From CAZYJD01 sp964647785 (GTDB lineage Bacteria; Bacteroidota; Bacteroidia; NS11-12g; UBA9320): a DNA stretch of 40,829 nt. Positions 7,048-13,825 of the stretch are shown here, piece after piece; the first letter of the stretch is position 1, and every line of letters starts with the position of its first letter. The DNA lies in NCBI GenBank assembly GCA_964647785.1, contig CAZYJD010000010.1, forward strand, positions 1-40,829, in the 5' to 3' direction. The translations under genes were made by a program, and so were the position numbers. The notes beneath the pieces are model-generated. The model did no database searches. It was not told the origin of the DNA and was given only the letters and a program-made list of their open reading frames with translations.

Positions 7048-9708
7048 TTATTTGGGGATGCCCAAGTAGTAAGGCCCCTCGTAGTACACACATTTTTCTT
7101 TCGTAATGAGCATGAGGTAATGGCTTCCCTCCGGGGCATTGCTCAGGTCAAAATCCGCGCCATTGGGGTGGTTGTGGCCCGTGCTGTTCGACCAACGGGC
7201 ATAGCGCAGGTAACTGCCATAACCATTCACGTCCAAATCAATGCTGCCATCGGAATCACCCGCTGTGGGCTGGGTGGTAGTATTGATGGCAATCATTGGT
7301 CGATCACCTTTAATTTGCACAATGGCGGAATTGGATGCAATACCCAGGGTTTTGACATAGAGTAAAACCCGGATGGAGTCACCATTCTTGTTTCGATCGT
7401 TTTGTGACGGGATGTAGAAGGTATCCTGCCCGCCCTTTAGGCGCACCCATGCACTGCCATTGTACTTTTGCCACTGAAGGCTATCAGTTGGTTCGTTTAC
7501 TGAACAATTGAAAAACATAGAGTCGTATGCGCAATTTACCCCAGCGCTTTGCGGATGCAGCCTAAATTGAGGAAAATTGGCCTTGAATTTGGCCACAAAG
7601 GCATCACGGGAGCCGGCACCACTCGTTTGGTAAGCGCCACTGGTAGCGATGCCATTGGTCGAAAAAGTAGATCCTGCAATCAGCACATTTCCACTGCCAT
7701 CGGCAGCGACGCCCTCGGCATAATCACTGGAACTGCCTCCGTAATAGGACGCCCATTGGCGCACCCCATTGTTGTTGAATTTGGCCACAAAGGCATCAAC
7801 ACTTCCTCCGTTATTCGTCTGATGCACGCCCAAGGTTGAAATAGCATTGGTTGAATAGGTATTTCCGGTGACCAGCACATTACCGCTGACATCCGTAGCG
7901 ATGCCAAAAGTCTCATCTGACGAACTGCCGCCATAATAGGTAGACCAGAGGCGCATTCCATTGCTGTGAAACTTGGCAATGTATGCATCTTTCGAACCAC
8001 CATAACTTGATTGATGAGCCCCCGGAGTGGATATGCGGTTTGCAGAGTAGGTCGCTCCCGTAATGAATACATTGCCGCTGACATCGGTTGCAATGGCTCT
8101 TCCGTCATCAGCTCCGCTGCCACCAAAATAGGTGCCCCATTGGCGCACCCCATTGCTATTTAGTTTGGCCACATAGGCATCCAAAGATCCACCATTGCTG
8201 CTTTGATAGGCCCCTGGAGAACTGATGCCATTGGTAGACATGGCCTCCCCGACGATGAATACATTGCCGAAACTATCGGTGGCAATGCCATAGCCCTCAT
8301 CAAATGAACTGCCACCGTAATAAGTGCCCCATTGTCGCACCCCGTTGCTGTTGAATTTTACCACAAATGCATCATTGGTTCCACCATTGCTGCTCTGATG
8401 CACACCGGAGGTTGAAATGCGGTTGGTTGACCTGGTGGATCCGATTACCAGTACATTGCCGCTGCCATCCGTTGCAATGCCCTTGGCATAATCACTCGAA
8501 CTGCCACCGTAATAAGTCCCCCATTGACGCACCCCACTGCTATTGAATTTCACCACAAATGCATCATTGGTTCCACTAAGGCTGCTTTGATGAGCACTAG
8601 AGCTAGCAATGCCACTGGTAGAGTAGGTCTGTCCGCTAATGTACACATTGCCGCTGTCATCCGTTGCAATGGCATAACCATTATCCAGTTTATTCCCACC
8701 ATAATAAGTGCACCATTGGCGCAGCCCATTGCTGTCAAATTTCACCACAAAAGCATCCAAGCTTCCACCATAGCTGGATTGATGAGCGCCTGGGCTCGAT
8801 ATGCCATTGTTTGAATAGGTAGATCCTACTATGAATACATTGCCATTGCCATCGGTTGCGACGCCATAAACCTCATCAGCTGCTCCTCCGCCATGGTAGG
8901 TTCCCCACTGCAAACTGGGATCGATGAGCAAATCTTTTGAGCGGTCATAGTCTCCCAACTTAAAAGCCAGTATTCCGTTTGCATATTGATAGCAGCTGTT
9001 GATTTCACGTCCGTCTTGCAAACTCAGGGGTTTGTTTTCTTTGACCCAACCCAAGGGATTGCTCCATTGGAAACTGCCATCCGCTTCCAAACTCGACTGT
9101 CCGGCCTCAACCAACTTTAATTTAATCTTAGAAGGATCGGCACCTGCATGCACCACAAAATCATACTTCAATTCATTCCCCTTGCTATACAACACCCAGT
9201 CGATGCCCGGGTACACATCATGGTAAGTTATTTCTTGCCAGGTATAAGCCTCATGCATTTCCCCATTCATATACCGCTCGGGATATGCGCTTTTTCCCTT
9301 GCTGGTGATTACCGGATGGGGATTGGCCCCCAAAAGCTCCATATCCATGCGGTAGGAGTTGAGTTTTACTTGTTTGGCCAGCTTTTCTTGCGCCTCTATT
9401 TTTTTCGGCTCTGACGCTGAAGGATCATAACCCTTTGGATAAATTAACTGATCGAACTGGTGAGCCAAACCATTGCTTAGCAAAAAGATTTTGTGCAATC
9501 CGTTTTTCAGCACGAATTTCACCTCTCTGTTTTTGTGTTGCTGGTCGATGGCATGGTACTGACCCACGTTTTGCTCAAATCTCAGGGTTTGCTTTGTGGA
9601 AAGAAATTCTTTTGCTCCTTTTTGAAACTCCTGTGCGTATAAATGATGATCTGCGTAAATAATTACTGATAGAAATGCATATATCAGCATTTTATGTAAA
9701 AATTTCAT
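7048..9708 (-). CDS. Secreted SBBP seven-bladed beta-propeller protein with Ig-like and SprB-like C-terminus
   Basis: 886 residues. The start is set at the ATG at 9708, which gives MKFLHKMLIYAFLSVIIYA as the signal peptide; a longer frame starts at 9741 but puts 11 polar residues before it. A one-mismatch promoter box (TTACTTTG, complement of 9713-9720) sits 4 bases upstream. The N-terminal domain (about 30-265) has the GQY...VKFVL and DVYPGIDWVLYSKGNELKYD signatures of the DUF7948 domain that usually precedes SBBP repeats. Seven SBBP repeats of exactly 64 residues follow (about 268-715), each beginning Trp-x-x-Tyr-x-Gly-Gly and ending Asp-Ala-Phe-Val-x-Lys. After that come an Ig-like segment (about 718-800) and an SprB-like module to the end. 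No standard type IX sorting domain (Por_Secre_tail or CHU_C) is present, so how it is anchored is unclear. The function is presumably extracellular; no enzymatic motif was seen. Confidence 0.85.
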   Translation of the reverse strand: MKFLHKMLIYAFLSVIIYADHHLYAQEFQKGAKEFLSTKQTLRFEQNVGQYHAIDQQHKNREVKFVLKNGLHKIFLLSNGLAHQFDQLIYPKGYDPSASEPKKIEAQEKLAKQVKLNSYRMDMELLGANPHPVITSKGKSAYPERYMNGEMHEAYTWQEITYHDVYPGIDWVLYSKGNELKYDFVVHAGADPSKIKLKLVEAGQSSLEADGSFQWSNPLGWVKENKPLSLQDGREINSCYQYANGILAFKLGDYDRSKDLLIDPSLQWGTYHGGGAADEVYGVATDGNGNVFIVGSTYSNNGISSPGAHQSSYGGSLDAFVVKFDSNGLRQWCTYYGGNKLDNGYAIATDDSGNVYISGQTYSTSGIASSSAHQSSLSGTNDAFVVKFNSSGVRQWGTYYGGSSSDYAKGIATDGSGNVLVIGSTRSTNRISTSGVHQSSNGGTNDAFVVKFNSNGVRQWGTYYGGSSFDEGYGIATDSFGNVFIVGEAMSTNGISSPGAYQSSNGGSLDAYVAKLNSNGVRQWGTYFGGSGADDGRAIATDVSGNVFITGATYSANRISTPGAHQSSYGGSKDAYIAKFHSNGMRLWSTYYGGSSSDETFGIATDVSGNVLVTGNTYSTNAISTLGVHQTNNGGSVDAFVAKFNNNGVRQWASYYGGSSSDYAEGVAADGSGNVLIAGSTFSTNGIATSGAYQTSGAGSRDAFVAKFKANFPQFRLHPQSAGVNCAYDSMFFNCSVNEPTDSLQWQKYNGSAWVRLKGGQDTFYIPSQNDRNKNGDSIRVLLYVKTLGIASNSAIVQIKGDRPMIAINTTTQPTAGDSDGSIDLDVNGYGSYLRYARWSNSTGHNHPNGADFDLSNAPEGSHYLMLITKEKCVYYEGPYYLGIPK
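7564..8907 (-). repeat. Seven tandem 192-base repeats encoding propeller blades
   Basis: The seven blades are the same length (64 codons), without insertions or deletions between units. They are also clearly alike at DNA level: motifs such as GGTGGCAGTTC and the TTTGTGGTGAAATT-type segment recur every 192 bases. Seven units equal one closed beta-propeller. The uniform length suggests recent duplication or homogenisation within the gene. Confidence 0.85.
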
Positions 9709-9867
9709 GTAACAAAGTAACTCATTATTGAAGACCTCCAATCGTCGACTAAGGACTATTTTTCCACTTAAGGTGTTTCACGGTTCAGTTATACGCGTAA
9801 AAAAAGATGAATCAGGCCTCTACAGGCAGGACTTTAACATTCAATTTGCCAGGGTGGAATTAAATAA

Positions 9868-9897
9868 AAAGCCCCTTGCTTTTCGGCAACGGGCTTT
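9868..9897 (-). terminator. Rho-independent terminator
   Basis: Stem AAAGCCC/GGGCTTT (9868-9874 with 9891-9897), one C-C mismatch, inner stem TTGC/GCAA and a six-base loop. Read on the minus strand it is followed by a T-rich run (TTTTTATTTA). It would end transcription of the minus-strand genes above it (10097-11342) before the propeller gene's promoter. Confidence 0.8.
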
Positions 9898-9938
9898 CAG
9901 TATATGCTAAAACATTAGTTTATCAGTCTTGCAAGTAA

Positions 9939-10034
9939 TTAGGACCTCTTGTAGTAAACGCAGTGCGCTTTGGTTACCACCATCAGGTATTCCGTTTCTT
10001 CTATGGCATTGTTCAAGGAAAAGTAAAAACAGCC
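9939..10034 (-). pseudogene. Degenerate copy of the propeller protein's C-terminal module
   Basis: Read on the minus strand, this stretch gives a 27-residue segment ending at a stop (9939-9941). It matches the tail of the SBBP protein encoded at 7048-9708: FSLNNAIEETEYLM against FDLSNAPEGSHYLM, then TKAHCVYY against TKEKCVYY, 14 of 27 identical by my alignment. The DNA is also visibly similar. An in-frame stop at 10035-10037 separates it from anything upstream, and the frame differs from that of the gene ending at 10097. It is most likely the leftover 3' end of a lost paralogue. A very short expressed peptide from a TTG codon cannot be excluded. Confidence 0.6.
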
Positions 10035-10096
10035 TTAGCTGGCAGTGGGACTTGACTGAAGGAAAGGTTTTTTTGGCCAATCAAAAAGAGCGCTTG

Positions 10097-10783
10097 CTAC
10101 TGCTTGTAACGCCAGCTTCGCACATTGGTGAGCACATAATCGCCCGGGCCAAATGCGTATTGATTTCCACCCCGGTCGCGCAGATAACTCAGGGCAAAGT
10201 GCGCCACATCTTCTGCTGCATGATTTCCTTTCCAAAGGGCTTTGAATGGCACCTCTTGCGGCAGGCAGTAAAGGTACAGGTTTCCACGACTGCTGTATTT
10301 GCCCATCACAAATGATGCAGGCTTTTCTTCCATGTCCGACGTTTTTAAATAAATATCGATCGGTCCAAACACACTGTCGGGCAATACATTGTCTTTGCCA
10401 CCTTTGCGAAAAAGCAGCCAATAGAAATCAGGATAAAGTGGCTGTACGCGAATGTGCAGCAGGCCGTTGCTGTCATTTTGCAACACCATTTTCCCAGCGT
10501 TTCGTATGAGCATTTCACTCTGGTGAAGCTGAGGTGCTTCCTTGCTTTCAGAAAGCTGCAATATCCCCATGGAATCTTTAATCACCAATCGGCCTCCGTC
10601 ATGACCCGCAGTTTTAAACAATGAAACCGTTGCCGAAGTACTGCCCTCAATCTCAATGCGCTCATTCGGGCCAATTCGCCTCCCGGAAGGGTCACCATCT
10701 CCTTTGATGCGCATTTCTGCTTGTCCATAAAGGGTAGCCAGACCAAACAAAGAGCTGATGCTAAGGAAAAGCAACTTTTTCAT
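10097..10783 (-). CDS. Secreted protein of unknown function
   Basis: 228 residues with a clear signal peptide (about 1-20, ending Leu-Tyr-Gly-Gln). The mature part is mixed beta/loop with several repeated Gly-Gly and Asp-Gly turns, a Gly-Asp-Gly-Asp-Pro-Ser-Gly-Arg-Arg segment at the start and a Trp-Tyr-rich centre; no family was recognised. Its start codon shares one base with the stop of the DUF6952 gene (TGATG at 10781-10785), so translation is probably coupled. It is the last gene of a thioredoxin-DUF6952-secreted protein unit, ahead of the remnant and terminator at 9868-10034. The pairing hints at a redox or stress context, but the sequence itself shows no Cys motif. Confidence 0.75.
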   Translation of the reverse strand: MKKLLFLSISSLFGLATLYGQAEMRIKGDGDPSGRRIGPNERIEIEGSTSATVSLFKTAGHDGGRLVIKDSMGILQLSESKEAPQLHQSEMLIRNAGKMVLQNDSNGLLHIRVQPLYPDFYWLLFRKGGKDNVLPDSVFGPIDIYLKTSDMEEKPASFVMGKYSSRGNLYLYCLPQEVPFKALWKGNHAAEDVAHFALSYLRDRGGNQYAFGPGDYVLTNVRSWRYKQ

Positions 10784-11025
10784 CAGCTGATGGAATCTCT
10801 TACTTTAAGGGTGTAATTGCGCAAGGCGGTTTTCAGATCGTGCCCGTTTTCGTTCATGTCTTCCATGATCCAGATGGCAGCCATGGCATGGGTGAGTTGT
10901 TCGCCTTCATCTTCCCCCTCAATTTGGATGGCGGGTTGGCGCTCGTCCAGCAATGCTTCTTCAGCGGCCTGCAATTCTCCCAGGCTGTATTGGGCTACGA
11001 GATTTTTTATGACCGGTATTTTCAT
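10783..11025 (-). CDS. DUF6952 family small acidic protein
   Basis: 80 residues, essentially the whole of a small family conserved in Bacteroidota. Hallmarks are the MKIPVIKNLVAQYSLGELQAAEE start, the acidic Glu-Gly-Glu-Asp-Glu-Gly-Glu-Gln-Leu-Thr-His core (about 36-46), and an Ala-Ala-Ile-Trp-Ile helix before a basic C-terminus. No signal peptide, so cytoplasmic. The function is unknown. It overlaps the thioredoxin gene upstream by 4 bases and the secreted-protein gene downstream by 1 base. As I recall, the thioredoxin-DUF6952 neighbourhood recurs in this phylum, suggesting a partner role in thiol or peroxide metabolism; that role is inference. Confidence 0.85.
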   Translation of the reverse strand: MKIPVIKNLVAQYSLGELQAAEEALLDERQPAIQIEGEDEGEQLTHAMAAIWIMEDMNENGHDLKTALRNYTLKVRDSIS

Positions 11026-11342
11026 TGCTTCAGATTTTCGAGCATTTGTACAATCATATCTTCTTTTGATGTGGCCACCCCTTCTTTGAGTTCGCCTTTG
11101 TAGAAGGTTGCGATGAATGGGAGGTTATTCACTCCCGCTGTTTTTCTCGCCAATTCATTTTCCTCGGCATTCACCTCCAGAAAACGGATGCCATCAAAAC
11201 GGTCATCTTCAGACAATCTTACGAATTTGCGGGCCATGAGTTTGCAGCTTCCGCACCAGTTTGCGAAATATTTGATCACCACTTTTTCGTTTGCATCGAG
11301 CTCGGCGCTGAATGCATCATCTTTGATATTGATTACAGCCAT
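11022..11342 (-). CDS. Thioredoxin-fold protein with WCGSC active site
   Basis: 106 residues from the ATG at 11342. The frame is open back to 11429, but those extra residues contain no domain, and a promoter box lies between (11353-11360), so the shorter start is preferred. Thioredoxin fold: central Lys-Tyr-Phe-Ala-Asn strand, active site Trp29-Cys30-Gly-Ser-Cys33-Lys, and the cis-proline segment Asn-Asn-Leu-Pro-Phe near residues 73-77. The usual CGPC is CGSC here; Pro to Ser in this position raises or alters the redox potential in thioredoxins (family knowledge). No signal peptide, so cytoplasmic dithiol reductase or peroxiredoxin partner. First gene of a three-gene unit with 4-base ATGA overlap to DUF6952. 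Confidence 0.88.
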   Translation of the reverse strand: MAVINIKDDAFSAELDANEKVVIKYFANWCGSCKLMARKFVRLSEDDRFDGIRFLEVNAEENELARKTAGVNNLPFIATFYKGELKEGVATSKEDMIVQMLENLKQ

Positions 11343-11352
11343 TTTTTTTTTG

Positions 11353-11360
11353 CAAAGATA
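11353..11360 (-). promoter_or_regulatory. -7 promoter box for the thioredoxin unit
   Basis: TATCTTTG on the minus strand, an exact match to the Bacteroidota -7 consensus TAnnTTTG, 10 bases before the ATG at 11342. Confidence 0.6.
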
Positions 11361-11426
11361 GGTGCTTCGTGCGACTGGCATGAATTGGAATGCCCAATGG
11401 CAGTATAAATGAAGCCAATCTTCTCC

Positions 11427-11434
11427 CAAAGATA
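11427..11434 (-). promoter_or_regulatory. Second, upstream TATCTTTG box
   Basis: A second exact TATCTTTG on the minus strand, 84 bases before the thioredoxin ATG. Together with 11353-11360 it could form tandem promoters, giving one leadered and one nearly leaderless transcript. No mapped transcript supports this. Confidence 0.4.
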
Positions 11435-11459
11435 GAAGAAACCCAGCATTGCATTTGAA

Positions 11460-11840
11460 TCAAAGAAAAGAGGGCATCACCACCTGGTTGATTTCAGGCA
11501 TATCGGATGATTGGGGCTTGAGTTGTTGGCTCAACATTTCGCCACCTGGGAGGTTGAACAGCATCACATCATCTGCCGACTCCAGCACAAACTTGCCGTC
11601 GAAATCGGTAAAGGCCTCCACACTGCCTTCCAAACTGGTAATTCTGACCCCCGGAATGGCATGGCCATATTGATCGAGAACCACGCCTTTGTAAGTGGTG
11701 TTCTTGCTCTTGTTATTGCGCTCTCCATCGCCTGCAACAGCAGCCATTTGGAAACCCAAAAGCAGCAACAATATGTGTACAATTGCTTTCAATGTTGCAA
11801 ATATCTGGTCTGCCCGGCTCCTCTTCGAATAAGGAATCAT
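11460..11840 (-). CDS. Secreted carboxypeptidase-regulatory-like domain protein
   Basis: 126 residues. A hydrophobic signal (about 18-37) ends near Ala-Val-Ala-Gly. The rest is one carboxypeptidase regulatory-like (CarboxypepD_reg) beta-sandwich: Tyr-Lys-Gly-Val-Val-Leu-Asp at about 50-56, Pro-Gly-Val-Arg-Ile near 64-68, then Thr-Asp-Phe-Asp-Gly-Lys-Phe near 78-84. In this phylum the domain usually forms the N-terminus of TonB-dependent transporters; here it is free-standing, ending in a short hydrophilic tail. It may be a small periplasmic or surface adapter. The gene ends 25 bases before the upstream promoter box of the thioredoxin unit on the same strand, so it could be read through into it. 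Confidence 0.75.
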   Translation of the reverse strand: MIPYSKRSRADQIFATLKAIVHILLLLLGFQMAAVAGDGERNNKSKNTTYKGVVLDQYGHAIPGVRITSLEGSVEAFTDFDGKFVLESADDVMLFNLPGGEMLSQQLKPQSSDMPEINQVVMPSFL

Positions 11841-11888
11841 TACGTTTATGTTAAATAAATATTAAGGCCACCTTGGCGCATTTCAAAC

Positions 11889-11896
11889 TACCTTTG
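11889..11896 (+). promoter_or_regulatory. -7 promoter box for the HEAT/cyclophilin gene
   Basis: TACCTTTG, exact TAnnTTTG match, 5 bases before the ATG at 11902. The transcript would be leaderless or nearly so. Confidence 0.6.
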
Positions 11897-11901
11897 GCGG
11901 C

Positions 11902-13788
11902 ATGTTTGGCATCAAAAGATATCATTGGATTTGGTTGGTTCCGGCCCTGATTGCCTGCCAAAAAAAGGGTGGCTCCCAATCCATTTCTGCGAGCGACTTC
12001 TCCGACACCATTGTTCAGGACATTCATCTGCACAAACAAGCACATCAGCTGGCACCCATCCTACCCCATTTACAATCGCGTTCAGAGACGCGACGCCTTC
12101 ACGCGGCCGTGGCATTGGGTTCATTCACCGATTCAGCGGCGGTGCCTTATTTGGAGCTGGCTTTAAAAGACCGAAGCCAGGGGGTGCGAGAAGCTGCTGC
12201 CTTTGCACTGGCACAAACCGGCAGTTATCAGGCTGAAGTAGCTTTGCTGAAGGCCATAAAAGCTGCAAGACCTGAGCTTGAGCGCCCTGTTTTATTGGAA
12301 GAACTTGGCCGTTGCGGAAGGGAAAGAGGACTGGCTTATTTGCTTCAGCTCAGATGCTTGGATGAACGCGATGAGCTGGGGAGGGTCAAAGGACTGTACC
12401 GCATGGCTTTGCAGCGAAGCACCCCCGAAATTGCCGATGAAATGCAAAAGCTCATCGCTGAGAGCAATCATGAGGAGTTGTTGTATTATGCCATGAGCGC
12501 CTTGTTGCGGATGAAATCGCCAATGAATGCAAGCTTGGAAAAAAGGTTGCAGGCATTGTACCAGCGTGCAAACATCACCGAACACAAAATTCGTATGGCC
12601 GAGGGGTTTTCACTGCTCAGCGCCATTGCAGACCCCCAATTCATCCGGCATGAAGTATTGAATGATACACTTGCGCCGCCCATCAAAGAAGGCTGGTTGT
12701 GGATGCTTGGTAAGAAAAGTGAAATAAAAGCCACCTATTTGCCCGGTATGTGGCCCCAATTGAAGTGGTACACCACTCAATTGCTCTGGAGCGATGCCAT
12801 GGCCAAGCGCCCCAAACTGCTAATACCTGCCAATTGTGATACCGCCTTTGCGCTGCGCATACGTATGAAAAGGATGGATGCAGATAGGGAAACCAACGCC
12901 TTGCAGCTTTTAAATATCCTGAACCGAAAACAATATGCTGCAGAAATTCGTGCATCATTGATTGAATTGCAGGGGGCAGACCAATCGACACTCTATGATT
13001 ATTACGCAAAAAATCATGCCGTTGAAGGGGAGCACCCCATGATTCAAAATGCCATGTACGCGGCACTACTGGAAAGCAATAAAGACCGAAACTTATGGAT
13101 TGAAAAAGGACTCAACTCAGGAAATATGTCCTTCCTCAGCCTGGCCATATACGCGCTTAAGGCCGATAGCATCAAGGAAGGGGAGCGAATTGTTTGGATT
13201 CCGATGCTTCAATCGCTCTTGCCGATGTATGCCCATGCTTCCCATTGGGAGAGTTTTCTCGATCTGAAAAGCCTGCTGCAAAGTTGGGATGCCTGGCCTG
13301 ATGGTGCAGAATACCATCCGGAAAGAAGAAGCCTGAAGCGGCAAGACTTGGCTGCATTGAAAAACAGCTACCTCTTGCAAATGACCACTCCCTATGGGAA
13401 AGTGCGCCTCCAACTGGACAGCCGACATACGCCACTGAGCGCGCTTGCCATCTTAGAAGCCTGCCAAAAAAACTACTACCACAATAAAACATTCCACCGG
13501 ATTGTGCCGCTTTTTGTAGCCCAAGGCGGATGCCCAAGAGGCGATGGCTGGGGCAGTCCTGACGTATTGTTGCGATCCGAATTGAGCCCCCTTCCATTCA
13601 ACACAGGTGCAATTGGCATCGCATCGGCAGGCAGAGATACCGAAGGTTTGCAATTGTTTTTCATGCACCGGCATGCCCCACATCTGGAAGGTCGTTACAG
13701 TAGAATAGGCGTGGTACTTCAAGGAATGGAAAACCTGCAACAACTCTCCACCGGAGATCGCATTGAAAGCCTGACCTTGCTCGAATAG
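11902..13788 (+). CDS. HEAT-repeat lipoprotein with C-terminal cyclophilin-type peptidyl-prolyl isomerase
   Basis: 628 residues. The N-terminus is a lipoprotein signal with a Leu-Ile-Ala-Cys box (Cys19), so it should be a membrane-anchored envelope protein. Residues ~50-160 contain HEAT-like helical repeats (Ala-Val-Ala-Leu-Gly-Ser-Phe..., then Glu-Ala-Ala-Ala-Phe-Ala-Leu-Ala). An all-helical region continues to ~475. The last ~145 residues are a cyclophilin domain: FHRIVPLFVAQGG places the catalytic Arg at about 533 with the following Phe and Gln retained, then Gly-Ala-Ile-Gly-Ile-Ala and a degenerate GSQFF-type motif (GLQLFF). The reaction is cis-trans isomerisation of prolyl bonds; the helical part probably binds client or partner proteins. 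The M61 peptidase gene follows 37 bases downstream with its own promoter box. Confidence 0.88.
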   Translation: MFGIKRYHWIWLVPALIACQKKGGSQSISASDFSDTIVQDIHLHKQAHQLAPILPHLQSRSETRRLHAAVALGSFTDSAAVPYLELALKDRSQGVREAAAFALAQTGSYQAEVALLKAIKAARPELERPVLLEELGRCGRERGLAYLLQLRCLDERDELGRVKGLYRMALQRSTPEIADEMQKLIAESNHEELLYYAMSALLRMKSPMNASLEKRLQALYQRANITEHKIRMAEGFSLLSAIADPQFIRHEVLNDTLAPPIKEGWLWMLGKKSEIKATYLPGMWPQLKWYTTQLLWSDAMAKRPKLLIPANCDTAFALRIRMKRMDADRETNALQLLNILNRKQYAAEIRASLIELQGADQSTLYDYYAKNHAVEGEHPMIQNAMYAALLESNKDRNLWIEKGLNSGNMSFLSLAIYALKADSIKEGERIVWIPMLQSLLPMYAHASHWESFLDLKSLLQSWDAWPDGAEYHPERRSLKRQDLAALKNSYLLQMTTPYGKVRLQLDSRHTPLSALAILEACQKNYYHNKTFHRIVPLFVAQGGCPRGDGWGSPDVLLRSELSPLPFNTGAIGIASAGRDTEGLQLFFMHRHAPHLEGRYSRIGVVLQGMENLQQLSTGDRIESLTLLE

Positions 13789-13807
13789 CAGCTGATGTAA
13801 AAGCGCT

Positions 13808-13815
13808 TATCTTTG
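13808..13815 (+). promoter_or_regulatory. -7 promoter box for the M61 peptidase gene
   Basis: TATCTTTG, exact TAnnTTTG match, 10 bases before the ATG at 13826 and 20 bases after the stop of the cyclophilin gene. Confidence 0.6.
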
Positions 13816-13825
13816 CAGCTGCATC

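Noticed and set aside
7680..8814. Repetitive frames in other phases across the propeller gene
   Set aside because: They repeat only because the 192-base DNA repeats do; translations are low-complexity and unlike any family.
11343..11429. Longer N-terminus for the thioredoxin-like protein
   Set aside because: Adds 29 residues without signal or domain and spans a promoter box; the start at 11342 fits the family length.
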